From NCBI RefSeq assembly GCF_036226745.1, contig NZ_CP109013.1, forward strand, positions 4,278,001 through 4,342,000: a stretch of 64,000 bases of DNA. Direction: 5' to 3'. Below, piece by piece: positions 37,755-47,199 of this stretch. Origin of the DNA: Streptomyces sp. NBC_00683 (GTDB lineage: Bacteria; Actinomycetota; Actinomycetes; Streptomycetales; Streptomycetaceae). Positions within the stretch are counted from its first letter, which is position 1, and each line of letters begins with the position of its first letter. A program made the position numbers and the translations under genes. The notes under the pieces are model-generated. The model was not told the origin of the DNA and searched no databases. It worked only from the letters and a program-made list of their open reading frames with translations.

Positions 37755-38075
37755 ATGGCACAGACAATGCGACCCCGTCCCCGCCCGCCCGTGTCCCTCT
37801 TCGCCACGGACGGCAGACCTCATCCCCTCCAGGACACCCTGGTGGTGGTGACTCTGGTCCTCGGCGCTCTCGCCTTCGTGACGGCGATGTTCCACAACCT
37901 GCATCTGATCAGCTCGTGGGCCGGGCTGATCGGGATCCTGACCGGCGCATACGGACAGTACGTCTCGGTGACCACGCGTGAGCGGTTCCCGTTGATCCTG
38001 GGTCTGGGTGCGTCCGCGATCGGGTTCTTCCTCGGCATGGCCCATGGCGGCCTCTTCGGCGGCGTGATCAGCTGA
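37755..38075 (+). CDS. Small membrane protein of unknown function
   Basis: 106-residue protein with three hydrophobic helices (about 25-45, 48-65, 77-100). ATG 37755 is preceded by AGGAGGTTCTCC. Function unknown; it is divergent from rpsF and lies 128 bp before femX on the same strand. Confidence 0.83.
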
Positions 38076-38203
38076 GGATGCCCCCTGGGCACCATTCCCG
38101 GTCGCCCGGGGCCCAGACGGGGCACTCCTCGGTCACAGTAGGCTTCGGCGCGAGAGCCGGAGCCCCTGACCGATGGGGACACACCTGCCGAGGAGCGCCC
38201 CGC

Positions 38204-39322
38204 ATGAGCCTGACCCTGAGGACCATCAGCCGAGAGCAGCATCTGGCGTACATCCAGAACCTGCCTTCGGCCAGTCACTGCCAGGTCCCGGCGTGGGCGG
38301 ATGTGAAAACCGAATGGCGCTCGGAGAACCTGGGATGGTTCGACAAGAACGGCGAGATGGTCGGCGCCGGCCTTGTGCTGTACCGCCAGCTCCCCAAGAT
38401 CAAGCGCTATCTGGCCTACCTTCCCGAGGGCCCGGTCATCAACTGGTACGCCCCAAACCTGGACGACTGGCTCCAGCCGATGCTCGCCCATCTGAAGCAG
38501 CAGGGCGCCTTCTCCGTGAAGATGGGCCCGCCCGTCGTCATCCGGCGCTGGGACTCGGCCGCCATCAAGTCCGGTATCCAGGATCCGGATGTGAAGCGCC
38601 TGCGCGACGTCGAGGCCAGCCACATCGAGCCCCGTGCCTTCGAGGTCTCCGACCGTCTGCGCAAGATGGGCTGGCAGCAGGGCGAGGACGGCGGCGCCGG
38701 CTTCGGTGATGTCCAGCCTCGCTACGTCTTCCAGGTGCCTCTGGCCAACCGCTCTCTGGAAGATGTCCTCAAGGGCTTCAACCAGCTCTGGCGGCGCAAC
38801 ATCAAGAAGGCCGACAAGGCAGGTGTCGAGGTCGTCCAGGGCGGCTACGAGGACCTCGCCGAGTGGCAGCGGCTGTACGAGATCACGGCAGTGCGTGACC
38901 ACTTCCGGCCGCGCCCGCTGTCGTACTTCCAGCGCATGTGGACGGTGCTCAACTCCGAGGACCCGAACCGCATGCGGCTGTACTTCGCCCGGCACAACGG
39001 GGTCAACCTTTCGGCCGCCACCATGCTCGTGGTCGGCGGGCATGTCTGGTACTCCTACGGCGCGTCCGACAACATCGGGCGTGAGGTCCGGCCCTCGAAC
39101 GCGATGCAGTGGCGGATGCTCCGCGACTCCTACGCGATGGGCGCGACCGTCTACGACCTGCGCGGCATCAGCGACTCGCTGGACGAGACCGACCACCTCT
39201 TCGGCCTGATCCAGTTCAAGGTCGGCACCGGCGGCGAGGCCGTCGAGTACGTCGGTGAGTGGGACTTCCCCCTCAACAAGCTCCTGCACAAGGCGCTCGA
39301 TATGTACATGTCGCGCCGCTGA
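38204..39322 (+). CDS. femX: FemX-type peptidoglycan bridge aminoacyltransferase
   Basis: 372-residue FemABX-family enzyme that uses glycyl-tRNA to add glycine to the lipid-linked peptidoglycan stem peptide; the S. coelicolor FemX at this locus does this first branching step. Seen: N-terminal GNAT-like domain with CQVPAWADVKTEW, the coiled region NQLWRRNIKKADKAGVEV, and the C-terminal VYDLRGISDSLDETDHLFGLIQFKVG. GAGGAGCGCCCCGC precedes the ATG. A second alanine racemase-like gene follows after 76 bp, suggesting a wall-precursor unit. Confidence 0.93.
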   Translation: MSLTLRTISREQHLAYIQNLPSASHCQVPAWADVKTEWRSENLGWFDKNGEMVGAGLVLYRQLPKIKRYLAYLPEGPVINWYAPNLDDWLQPMLAHLKQQGAFSVKMGPPVVIRRWDSAAIKSGIQDPDVKRLRDVEASHIEPRAFEVSDRLRKMGWQQGEDGGAGFGDVQPRYVFQVPLANRSLEDVLKGFNQLWRRNIKKADKAGVEVVQGGYEDLAEWQRLYEITAVRDHFRPRPLSYFQRMWTVLNSEDPNRMRLYFARHNGVNLSAATMLVVGGHVWYSYGASDNIGREVRPSNAMQWRMLRDSYAMGATVYDLRGISDSLDETDHLFGLIQFKVGTGGEAVEYVGEWDFPLNKLLHKALDMYMSRR

Positions 39323-39398
39323 CACTGCCCGAAGGCACTTCACTAAGCTCCGCACACCTCTGATACACCGCAGCCACCAGAAAGGTTCCGGGCCGGCC

Positions 39399-40430
39399 AT
39401 GGCGCTCTCCCTCTACGTCGACACCGCGCGCTGGCGGGCGCACCAGAAGTCCGTCCTCGACCAGTTCCCCGGTCTCGTTCCTGTCTGCAAGGGCAACGGC
39501 TACGGCTTCGGACACGAGCGGCTCGCCGACGAGGCGATCCGTTTCGGTTCCGACACGCTCGCTGTCGGAACCACGTACGAAGCCGCCCGTATCAAGGACT
39601 GGTTCAGCGGCGACCTCCTCGTCCTCACGCCCTTCAGGCGGGGCGAGGAGCCCGTACCGCTGCCCGACCGCGTCATCCGTTCGGTGTCGTCGGTGGACGG
39701 GGTGCACGCCCTGGTGGGTGCCCGGGTCGTCATCGAGTGCATGAGCTCGATGAAGCGCCACGGTGTGAAGGAGGAGGAGCTGGGGCAGCTGCACGCGGCC
39801 ATCGAGGACGTACGTCTCGAAGGCTTCGCCCTGCACCTGCCGCTGGACCGCACGGACGGTTCGGACGCGGTCGAGGAGGTCATCGGCTGGATGGACCGCC
39901 TGCGCGCGGCCAGGCTGCCTCTGCACACCATGTTCGTCAGCCATCTGAAGGCCGAGGAACTGGCGCGGCTGCAGCAGCAGTTCCCGCAGACCCGCTTCCG
40001 CGCACGCATCGGCACGCGCCTCTGGCTCGGCGACCACGAGGCGACGGAGTACCGCGGCGCCGTCCTCGACGTCACGCGCGTCGTCAAGGGGGACCGGTTC
40101 GGCTACCGCCAGCAGAAGGCCGCCTCGGACGGCTGGCTGGTGGTCGTCGCCGGGGGTACGTCCCACGGCGTCGGTCTGGAGGCCCCCAAGGCCCTGCACG
40201 GCGTGATGCCGCGCGCGAAGGGTGTCGCCCGGGCCGGGCTGGCCACGGTCAACCGCAATCTCTCGCCGTTCGTGTGGGCGGGCAAGCAGCGCTGGTTCGC
40301 CGAGCCGCCGCACATGCAGGTGTCCATCCTGTTCGTCCCCTCGGACGCCCAGGAGCCGAAGGTCGGTGACGAACTGGTGGCCCACCTGCGCCACACGACC
40401 ACCCAGTTCGACCGCCTCGTGGACCGGTAG
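39399..40430 (+). CDS. Alanine racemase-like PLP protein
   Basis: 343 residues with the alanine racemase N-terminal PLP barrel: the Schiff-base lysine is Lys31 in VCKGNGYGFGH, against VVKANAYGHG in classic Alr. The protein is shorter than housekeeping Alr (about 370-390), and its C-terminal beta-domain is divergent. Whether it racemises alanine or another amino acid is not decidable from sequence. It lies directly downstream of femX and may be co-transcribed with it. Confidence 0.82.
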   Translation: MALSLYVDTARWRAHQKSVLDQFPGLVPVCKGNGYGFGHERLADEAIRFGSDTLAVGTTYEAARIKDWFSGDLLVLTPFRRGEEPVPLPDRVIRSVSSVDGVHALVGARVVIECMSSMKRHGVKEEELGQLHAAIEDVRLEGFALHLPLDRTDGSDAVEEVIGWMDRLRAARLPLHTMFVSHLKAEELARLQQQFPQTRFRARIGTRLWLGDHEATEYRGAVLDVTRVVKGDRFGYRQQKAASDGWLVVVAGGTSHGVGLEAPKALHGVMPRAKGVARAGLATVNRNLSPFVWAGKQRWFAEPPHMQVSILFVPSDAQEPKVGDELVAHLRHTTTQFDRLVDR

Positions 40431-40441
40431 GGCCCTCGCGC

Positions 40442-40492
40442 TCACCCTTCACCCTTCACCCTTCGCCCGGATCAGATCAGATCAGGCCGGGC
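40442..40492. repeat. Short tandem repeats and weak hairpin in a convergent gap
   Basis: Three copies of TCACCCT (40442-40462), then GCCCGG, three GATCA units and CCGGGC forming a 6-bp stem. Located between the ends of the racemase-like gene and the GT87 gene; the hairpin could act as a weak terminator. Confidence 0.5.
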
Positions 40493-40513
40493 TCGCGGGG
40501 GTCCGGCGGCCCC

Positions 40514-42016
40514 TCAATCGGCCGCTCCGCCCGTCGTTCCCCACTCCACCCGCGGTCCTTCGACCGCGGGTGCCGCGTGCTTGCCGTGATGGTGGACCGC
40601 CTGCCCGAACGCGACCGCGTCCGGAGCCCCGTCCAGCACCCCGCCCGACGGGTCGTCCGACCCGTCGCGCCGCACGGTGTCCCGTTCCGGCAGGAGAATG
40701 TCGCGGACCACGATGGCGCACAGGTACAGCGTTCCGAGGAGATGCAGGGCGATCGCGACCTGGTAGCCCTCCTGCGGCAGCCCCTGGTGCTTGTCGCCGC
40801 TCGTCGTGTACGCGAGGTACAGCCAGATCCCCAGGAAGTACATGACCTCGCAGGCCTGCCAGACGAGGAAGTCCCTCCAGCGCGGCCTGGCCAGCACGGC
40901 CAGCGGGATCAGCCAGAGCACGTACTGCGGTGAGTAGACCTTGTTCGTCAGGATGAAGGCGGCGACCACCAGAAACGCGAGCTGAGCAAACCGGGGCCGG
41001 CGCCGGGCGGTCAGCGCCAGCCCCGCGATCCCCGCGCACAGCACGATCATCAGCAGCACCGATGCCGTGTTCACGGTGTCCACGTCGATGGGCCTGCCGG
41101 TGCGTTGGGTGATGATCAGCCAGAACGAGCCGTAGTCGATCTGCCGTTCCTGGCTGAACGTGTAGAACTTCTTCCACCCCTCGGGGGCGTACGCCATGAC
41201 GGGAACGTTCACCAGCAGCCAGGCCCCCGCCGCGCCGAGCATCGCCGACCCGAACTCACGCCATTTCCCGGCCCGCCAGCACAGCACGAGGAGCGGTCCC
41301 AGAAGCAGCACGGGATAGAGCTTGGCGGCCGTCGCCAGGCCGATGAGGATGCCGAAGGCGAGTGCCCGTCCGCGGGACCACATGAGCATGGCGGCGGCCG
41401 TCAGTGCCACGGCGAGCAGATCCCAGTTGATCGTCGCGGTGAGCGCGAGTGCCGGTGCGAGGGCGACCAGCAGGCCGTCCCAGGGGCGACGCCGGTGCGT
41501 CCGCGCAACGCACACGGCGATGATCACGGCACAGATCATCAGCATGCCCGCGTTGACCATCCAGTACATCTGCTCGCGCTGCTGCATGGGATCGCCGGTG
41601 GGCGTCAGCGTCAGCCAGGACGCGACCTGCATGAACAGGCCCGTGAGGACGGGGTACTCGAGGTACTCCATGTCGCCGCTGAGCCGGTCGAAGTACGGCA
41701 CGAGGCCCTCGGCGAAGCCGCGTCCGAGGTAGAGATGCGGAATGTCGGAGTAGCACGCGTGCGTGTACTGCGAGCTGGTCCCGCGGAACCAGGCCCAGTC
41801 GTAGCAGGGCAGCTTCTGCACCATGCCGAGCGCGAACATTCCGATCGCCACGAGCACGATGACGCGCACCGGCGTCAGCGGACCGGCGCCGAGCCGTGCC
41901 CAGCGTCCCACCGGTCCGCCGATCAGCTCGCTGCCCGCCGCGGCGATCTCGTCCTGTTGCGTGGGCCGAACGACGGGCCGCTCCTGGTGCACGCTCGTGT
42001 CTTCTGCGCTTGGCAT
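40514..42016 (-). CDS. GT87-family membrane glycosyltransferase
   Basis: About 500-residue polytopic protein (ten or more helices) of the polyprenol-phosphate-mannose-dependent alpha-mannosyltransferase/GT87 type. Features: DIPHLYLGRGFAEGLVPYFD in the first loop, with acidic residues following, then LEYPVLTGLFMQVASWLT, and NKVYSPQYVLWLIPL late in the protein. It probably glycosylates an envelope lipid or polymer; acceptor unknown. ATG 42016 is preferred over 42025 for its GGCAGGA spacing. Downstream of, and 136 bp from, the PBP gene on the same strand. Confidence 0.83.
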   Translation of the reverse strand: MPSAEDTSVHQERPVVRPTQQDEIAAAGSELIGGPVGRWARLGAGPLTPVRVIVLVAIGMFALGMVQKLPCYDWAWFRGTSSQYTHACYSDIPHLYLGRGFAEGLVPYFDRLSGDMEYLEYPVLTGLFMQVASWLTLTPTGDPMQQREQMYWMVNAGMLMICAVIIAVCVARTHRRRPWDGLLVALAPALALTATINWDLLAVALTAAAMLMWSRGRALAFGILIGLATAAKLYPVLLLGPLLVLCWRAGKWREFGSAMLGAAGAWLLVNVPVMAYAPEGWKKFYTFSQERQIDYGSFWLIITQRTGRPIDVDTVNTASVLLMIVLCAGIAGLALTARRRPRFAQLAFLVVAAFILTNKVYSPQYVLWLIPLAVLARPRWRDFLVWQACEVMYFLGIWLYLAYTTSGDKHQGLPQEGYQVAIALHLLGTLYLCAIVVRDILLPERDTVRRDGSDDPSGGVLDGAPDAVAFGQAVHHHGKHAAPAVEGPRVEWGTTGGAAD

Positions 42017-42075
42017 GCCGCACATCCTGCCGTACGGCGCTGTGGGCGGGGCGTGTGCCGCCCCCGGGACACGGA

Positions 42076-42112
42076 GAGGGCCGCCGGCACCTGGCAGGTG
42101 CGGGCGGCCCTC
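42076..42112 (-). terminator. Terminator after the PBP gene
   Basis: Long stem GAGGGCCGCC-x-GCACCT / AGGTGC-x-GGCGGCCCTC with a 3-base loop, 50 bp after the PBP stop and before the GT87 start. Makes the two genes separate transcription units. Confidence 0.85.
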
Positions 42113-42161
42113 GTCACGCTTGTCCTACGGTCACTCGTCGGGGGTCCGGCGAGCGGTGGCG

Positions 42162-44846
42162 CTATCCGCCGCCGCCGAAGAACCCGCCGGCCGCATTGTT
42201 CCCGTTCCCGTTGCCGTTCGTACCATCCGTTGTTCCGTCGGTCGTACCGGTATCGGTCCCGCCGTCGGTCGTACCGGTATTGGTATTGCCGTCGGTCGTG
42301 CCGCTGTTGTCCCCGCCATCGGTGGTGCCGGTGTCGGTGCCACCGTTGTTGCAGTCCCAGTCGAACGTTCCGCACGACTTGCTGGGTGTGGGGGACGGCG
42401 AGGACGGGGTGGGCGACGGACTCGACGGTTCGCTGGACGGCGTCTGCGAAGGCGTCGGGCTGGGTGTCGGGGTGGGGCTGGGGGCGCCACCGCCGTAGAG
42501 CGTCTCGCCGTACGGCTGCGGCTCCGGGAAGTCCTTGACCTCCATGCCCTTCATCGCCACTGCCATGTAGTCGTGCCAGATCTGCGCGGGGAACGAGGCG
42601 CCGTGGATCTTCTCCTCACCGCCCGTGCCGAACATCTTCAGGAACTTGCGGTTCTTGTTCTTCTCGTTGTCGTCCATCCGGAACATACTCACCGCGGTCG
42701 ACAGCTGCGGGGTGTAACCGACGAACCAGGCCGACTTGTTGCCGTCCGTGGTACCCGTCTTCCCGGCCACGTCACGGTCGGGGAGCTGGGCAGGTGTTCC
42801 CGTGCCCTTCTCGACGACGTTCTTCAGGACGTCGGTGACGTTGTCCGCGACAATGCTGGGGAAGGCTGGCTCGGACACCGTCTCGTGCTGATAGATGACC
42901 TCGCCCCTGTGCTTGACCTCGGTGACCGAGAAGGGATCGCGCTGCTGTCCGCTGGTGGCGAAGGTGGCATACGCGCCGGCCATCCGGATGGCGCTCGGAG
43001 AGGACGTGCCGATGGAATACGAGGGGACTTTCGCGTCCGCCATGTAGTCGTCGTCACGCAGCCCCGCGTCGAGCGCGGCCTCCTTCACCTTGTCCGTACC
43101 GACATCCATCCCGAGCTGGACGTACGGGGAGTTGGCGGACTCCTGCATGGCGGTTCGCAGGTCGATGGGTCCGTAGGACTTGTCTCCGTCGTTGGTCTGG
43201 AGCCACTCACCGCCCTTCGCGTTCCGCCAGACCTCGCCGTTGTACTTCTTGATCTTCAGCTTGTTGTCGCCGTTGTAGATGCTCTTCGGCGAAACCAGGG
43301 TGCGCTCCGAGTCGCTCTGGTCCGCATCGAGTTCCGGATCGCGCTTCCCGTACTGCATGGCCGCCGCCAGCACGAACGGCTTAAAGGTAGAACCGACCTG
43401 AGCGCCCGTCACATCGGCGTTGTTGGTGTAGTGCTTCGTCGCGTCCTGACCGCCGTAGGTGGCGACGATCGCGCCCGTCTTGGTGTCCACCGACGCACCG
43501 CCGAACTGGACGTGCGAGTCCAGTTCAGGACGCGCCTTCACATCGATCTTGTCGGCGTACACCTTGTTGACGGCGGTCGCGAGCTGCGTGACCTTTTTCC
43601 GGTCGAAGGTCGTGTGGATCTCGTAGCCACCCTGCGCGAGCTGCCGCTCGGTGACGTCTTCCTTCTGCGCGAGGAAGTACTTCGTCGCTAGGTCCACCAG
43701 GTAGCCCGTCTGGCCACCCAGCTTCGCGTCCTTCCGCGGCGGTTCCGGCATGGGGAACGTCGTGTACTTGGCACGCTCCGCCTGGGTCATCCGGCCGTCC
43801 TTGACCTCCTCGTCGAGGATCCACTTCCAGCGCAGCTTCGCCCGCTTCGTGTTCTTCGCCGGGGTGGCTTGCTCCTGGTCGATTTCGGGAGCGCCCGCCG
43901 GGTCGTAGTAAGTCGCCCCCTTGAGCAGGGTCGCCAGGAAGGCGCATTCGCTCGGGGTCAGATCCGTGGCGTCCTTGTCGTAGTACGCACGTGCCGCCGC
44001 CTGGAGCCCCGACGCACCCCGTCCGTAGTAGGAGACGTTGAGATAGCCCTCCATGACCTTCTTCTTGCTCTCCGTCTCACCGACCTTGAGCGTGATGAAG
44101 AGTTCCTTGACCTTCCGGCTCAGCGTCTGGTCCTGAGAGAGCATGGAGTTCTTCACGTACTGCTGCGTGATCGTCGATCCGCCCTGGGTGTCACCTCCCC
44201 GGGCCATGTTGTAGACGGCGCGACCGATACCCATGGGGTCGATGCCCCTGTCGGTCTCGAACGACTTATTCTCCGCGGAGATGACGGCGTTCCGCATCGC
44301 TACGGGGATCTGCGCGTAACCGATCGACTGCCGGTTGACGGAACCGCCGGTGGCGACCATGGGGGTGTCGTCGGCCCAGTAATAGACGTTGTTCTGCGCC
44401 GTGGCGACGTCCTTGATGTTCGGCGGTACCACCAGCGCGTACGCGATGCCGGCCGCGCCCATCATGAGGCCGAGGAAGCTCAGGGTCACACCCGAGACGA
44501 GCTTCCACGACGGCACCCAGCGGCGTGCGCCGTACTTTCCGGCCCGCGGGTAGTCGATGAGGCGCTTCTTGCCGGGGCGGGCGTCGGCCCGGCCCCGGCC
44601 TCGGCCTTCGTGCCCACCGGTGTCGCCGGCTCCACGCCGTCTGCCACCGCCGCCGCGCTGGGCGGCGCGACGGGCCTCGGCCCGGCCGCCGTAGGAGGCT
44701 TCCTCGCCATATGCGTCGGAAGGTGATGCTGAAGTTGCTCTGCGTGACGACTCGCTGCGGCGTCCGGCAGGCTGTTGGGCGGCTCGTCTGGCCGCGGCAC
44801 GCCCTCCACCTTGCGGTTGCGGCGTTTTGCGACGGTGCTCGCTCAT
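42162..44846 (-). CDS. Bifunctional penicillin-binding protein (transglycosylase/transpeptidase)
   Basis: 894-residue class A PBP that polymerises and crosslinks peptidoglycan. Order: basic, Arg/Gly-rich cytoplasmic tail (1-112), one membrane helix (about 115-140), GT51 domain with catalytic Glu192 in SAENKSF and GGSTITQQYVKN near 222-233. The transpeptidase follows, with Ser486-x-x-Lys489 (GSTFKP), Ser570-Ala-Asn572 and Lys696-Thr-Gly698. The last ~130 residues are low-complexity Pro/Ser/Thr and then repeats of G-T-T-D-G, likely an extracellular disordered tail. The PadR/ino1 genes are divergent from it. Confidence 0.96.
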   Translation of the reverse strand: MSEHRRKTPQPQGGGRAAARRAAQQPAGRRSESSRRATSASPSDAYGEEASYGGRAEARRAAQRGGGGRRRGAGDTGGHEGRGRGRADARPGKKRLIDYPRAGKYGARRWVPSWKLVSGVTLSFLGLMMGAAGIAYALVVPPNIKDVATAQNNVYYWADDTPMVATGGSVNRQSIGYAQIPVAMRNAVISAENKSFETDRGIDPMGIGRAVYNMARGGDTQGGSTITQQYVKNSMLSQDQTLSRKVKELFITLKVGETESKKKVMEGYLNVSYYGRGASGLQAAARAYYDKDATDLTPSECAFLATLLKGATYYDPAGAPEIDQEQATPAKNTKRAKLRWKWILDEEVKDGRMTQAERAKYTTFPMPEPPRKDAKLGGQTGYLVDLATKYFLAQKEDVTERQLAQGGYEIHTTFDRKKVTQLATAVNKVYADKIDVKARPELDSHVQFGGASVDTKTGAIVATYGGQDATKHYTNNADVTGAQVGSTFKPFVLAAAMQYGKRDPELDADQSDSERTLVSPKSIYNGDNKLKIKKYNGEVWRNAKGGEWLQTNDGDKSYGPIDLRTAMQESANSPYVQLGMDVGTDKVKEAALDAGLRDDDYMADAKVPSYSIGTSSPSAIRMAGAYATFATSGQQRDPFSVTEVKHRGEVIYQHETVSEPAFPSIVADNVTDVLKNVVEKGTGTPAQLPDRDVAGKTGTTDGNKSAWFVGYTPQLSTAVSMFRMDDNEKNKNRKFLKMFGTGGEEKIHGASFPAQIWHDYMAVAMKGMEVKDFPEPQPYGETLYGGGAPSPTPTPSPTPSQTPSSEPSSPSPTPSSPSPTPSKSCGTFDWDCNNGGTDTGTTDGGDNSGTTDGNTNTGTTDGGTDTGTTDGTTDGTNGNGNGNNAAGGFFGGGG
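42200..42345. repeat. Coding tandem repeat in the PBP C-terminal tail
   Basis: Degenerate repeats encoding G-T-T-D-G / G-T-D-T units; on the plus strand CCGTCGGTCGTACCGGTAT recurs. Likely length-variable between strains. Confidence 0.7.
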
Positions 44847-45145
44847 CGAACGACTACTCCTCGGGCAGGCAAGAGCGCCTGGAAGCGGCAGTTGAGATCC
44901 GGTCCCCCCGAATTACGGACGCGCCCTGCGGAAGGCTCATCCGCAGTACATCCGGCAGTCCGCGATGACTGACGCTTGGCGGCGTCACACGGTTCCCGGT
45001 GATCTGCATGCCGCACAGACTACGCAGGGTCAAAAACCCCCTAGAGCCGAACTTCACCCCAAATAACGCAAGTCGCTCCCTAGGAATTGTCGATGTGACG
45101 CCGCTCACGGAGCCTCCCCTTGTCGAACACCCCGCGTCGATCTAT
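44847..45145. other. Intergenic region upstream of the PBP and PadR genes
   Basis: About 300 bp with no convincing gene. It contains the PBP promoter and, to the right, the PadR promoter. Low-GC patches (CAAAAACCCCCTAGAGCC and CCCCAAATAACGCAAG) occur near 45030-45070. A leftward 84-codon frame here lacks a ribosome site and coding bias. Confidence 0.4.
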
Positions 45146-45178
45146 CGTGCTGATGTATCGAGTCGATACATCAGCACG
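45146..45178. promoter_or_regulatory. 33-bp perfect palindrome upstream of padR-type gene
   Basis: Arms of 16 bp (CGTGCTGATGTATCGA and its complement) around a single central G, containing ATGT-N11-ACAT as in PadR operators. Lies 55-88 bp before the PadR gene start, next to CTATCGTG/GGCATAAGG, which may form its promoter. Autorepression is the simplest reading. Confidence 0.82.
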
Positions 45179-45233
45179 GCATAAGGTGGACTCAAGGGCT
45201 CCGCGGGAGCACTCGGAGAAGGAGGAGGCGAAG

Positions 45234-45935
45234 GTGAGCAGACGCTCAGGCATCCTCGAATTCGCCGTACTCGGCCTGCTCCGCGAGTCCCCGATGCACG
45301 GGTACGAGCTGCGCAAGCGCCTCAACACGTCGCTGGGGATCTTCCGCGCCTTCAGCTACGGCACGCTCTACCCCTGCCTCAAGACGCTGGTTGCCAGCGG
45401 CTGGTTGATCGAGGAGCCGGGAAGTACTCCGGATCTTCCGCCGGTCGCCGGCCGTGGGGTCGCTCCCACGTCCTCGCTCACGGGTCGCCGCGCCAAAATC
45501 GTCTACCGGTTGACGGCAGAAGGTAAGGAGCACTTCGAGGAGCTGCTCTCGCACACCGGCCCGGACTCGTGGGAGGACGAGCACTTCGCTGCTCGCTTCG
45601 CCTTCTTCGGGCAGACGGAGCGCGATGTACGGATGCGCGTGCTCGAAGGACGCCGCAGCAGGCTCGAGGAACGCCTCGAGAAGATGCGTGCCTCCCTTGC
45701 CCGCACCCGCGAACGACTCGACGACTACACACTTGAGCTGCAGCGACACGGCATGGAGTCCGTGGAGCGCGAAGTGCGCTGGCTGAACGAGCTCATCGAG
45801 AGCGAGCGATCGGGACGGGATCAGCGACGATCCTCGCCCGAGGGCTCTGCTCAGCACGACACATCAGGAGAGACGGGCGGCCTGCCCCGGCACCGGGACA
45901 ACACCCGGCCGGATCCGTCCGACGACACCAAGTGA
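45234..45935 (+). CDS. PadR-family regulator
   Basis: 233-residue PadR-type regulator. The winged helix is at about residues 5-100 ([41 protein letters not shown]), with an insertion before the wing ([22 protein letters not shown]). A C-terminal coiled-coil dimer domain runs from ~135-200 ([23 protein letters not shown]), then a disordered tail. GTG 45234 is chosen because GGAGGAGGCGAAG precedes it. The inositol synthase gene starts 59 bp after its stop, so both may be in one regulated unit. Confidence 0.92.
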   Translation: MSRRSGILEFAVLGLLRESPMHGYELRKRLNTSLGIFRAFSYGTLYPCLKTLVASGWLIEEPGSTPDLPPVAGRGVAPTSSLTGRRAKIVYRLTAEGKEHFEELLSHTGPDSWEDEHFAARFAFFGQTERDVRMRVLEGRRSRLEERLEKMRASLARTRERLDDYTLELQRHGMESVEREVRWLNELIESERSGRDQRRSSPEGSAQHDTSGETGGLPRHRDNTRPDPSDDTK

Positions 45936-45994
45936 AGTCCCCGCAGATCCGCAAGGTTCCACGGGGAACACTGAGAACACAGGGAGCAATCGGC

Positions 45995-47077
45995 ATGGGT
46001 TCGGTTCGCGTAGCCATCGTCGGCGTGGGCAACTGCGCCGCCTCGCTGGTGCAGGGCGTCGAGTACTACAAGGACGCCGATCCGGCCGGCAAGGTGCCCG
46101 GTCTGATGCACGTTCAGTTCGGCGAGTACCACGTGAGCGACGTCGAGTTCGTCGCCGCCTTCGACGTCGACGCGAAGAAGGTCGGCCTCGACCTCGCGGA
46201 CGCCATCGGCGCCAGCGAGAACAACACCATCAAGATCGCCGACGTGCCGAACACCGGCGTGACGGTTCAGCGTGGCCACACCCACGACGGTCTCGGCAAG
46301 TACTACCGCGAGACGATCGAGGAGTCCGCCGAGGCCCCGGTCGACATCGTCCAGATCCTCAAGGACAAGCAGGTCGACGTCCTCGTCTGCTACCTGCCCG
46401 TCGGTTCCGAGGTTGCTGCGAAGTTCTACGCGCAGTGCGCCATCGACGCCAAGGTCGCGTTCGTCAACGCTCTCCCGGTGTTCATCGCCGGCACCAAGGA
46501 GTGGGCGGACAAGTTCACCGAGGCCGGTGTCCCGATCGTCGGCGACGACATCAAGTCCCAGGTCGGCGCCACCATCACGCACCGTGTGATGGCGAAGCTG
46601 TTCGAGGACCGGGGCGTCGTCCTGGACCGCACGATGCAGCTGAACGTCGGCGGCAACATGGACTTCAAGAACATGCTCGAGCGTGAGCGCCTCGAGTCCA
46701 AGAAGATCTCGAAGACGCAGGCCGTCACCTCGCAGATCCGTGACCGCGAGCTCGGTGCGGACAACGTCCACATCGGCCCCTCGGACTACGTGGCCTGGCT
46801 GGACGACCGCAAGTGGGCGTACGTGCGCCTCGAGGGCCGTGCCTTCGGTGACGTTCCGCTGAACCTGGAGTACAAGCTCGAGGTCTGGGACTCCCCGAAC
46901 TCCGCCGGTGTCATCATCGACGCCGTGCGCGCAGCGAAGATCGCCCTGGACCGCGGCATCGGTGGCCCGATCCTCTCGGCTTCCTCGTACTTCATGAAGT
47001 CCCCGCCGGTCCAGTACTTCGACGACGAGGCCCGCGAGAACGTCGAGAAGTTCATCAGCGGCGACATCGAGCGCTGA
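45995..47077 (+). CDS. ino1: Inositol-3-phosphate synthase
   Basis: 360-residue NAD-dependent synthase converting glucose 6-phosphate to myo-inositol 3-phosphate, precursor of phosphatidylinositol and mycothiol. The prokaryotic-type sequence is complete: [16 protein letters not shown] at the N-terminus (NAD site), [11 protein letters not shown] near residue 220, and [23 protein letters not shown] precedes ATG 45995. Its position directly behind a PadR regulator suggests control by that protein, but the operator is upstream of padR. Confidence 0.97.
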   Translation: MGSVRVAIVGVGNCAASLVQGVEYYKDADPAGKVPGLMHVQFGEYHVSDVEFVAAFDVDAKKVGLDLADAIGASENNTIKIADVPNTGVTVQRGHTHDGLGKYYRETIEESAEAPVDIVQILKDKQVDVLVCYLPVGSEVAAKFYAQCAIDAKVAFVNALPVFIAGTKEWADKFTEAGVPIVGDDIKSQVGATITHRVMAKLFEDRGVVLDRTMQLNVGGNMDFKNMLERERLESKKISKTQAVTSQIRDRELGADNVHIGPSDYVAWLDDRKWAYVRLEGRAFGDVPLNLEYKLEVWDSPNSAGVIIDAVRAAKIALDRGIGGPILSASSYFMKSPPVQYFDDEARENVEKFISGDIER

Positions 47078-47137
47078 TCCGGCCGATCACGGCTGCAGCC
47101 TCACCAGGGTGACGAGCGGAAACGCTCCGTCCCCTCC

Positions 47138-47184
47138 ACACGTTGGGGGTCCCCGGGCAATCCGCCCGGGGACCCCCAACGTGT
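47138..47184 (+). terminator. Very strong terminator after ino1
   Basis: Perfect 21-bp stem (ACACGTTGGGGGTCCCCGGGC and complement) with a 5-base loop, 60 bp after the ino1 stop. Ends only 15 bp before the start codon of the next gene. Confidence 0.93.
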
Positions 47185-47199
47185 GTGACCCTTGCCCAC

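Noticed and set aside
40442..40484. TCACCCT and GATCA repeats as a mobile-element footprint
   Set aside because: Only three copies of each in a convergent gap, with no flanking target duplication or terminal inverted repeats.
44854..45108. 84-codon leftward frame upstream of the PBP gene
   Set aside because: No ribosome-binding site, weak codon bias and overlap with the probable promoter.
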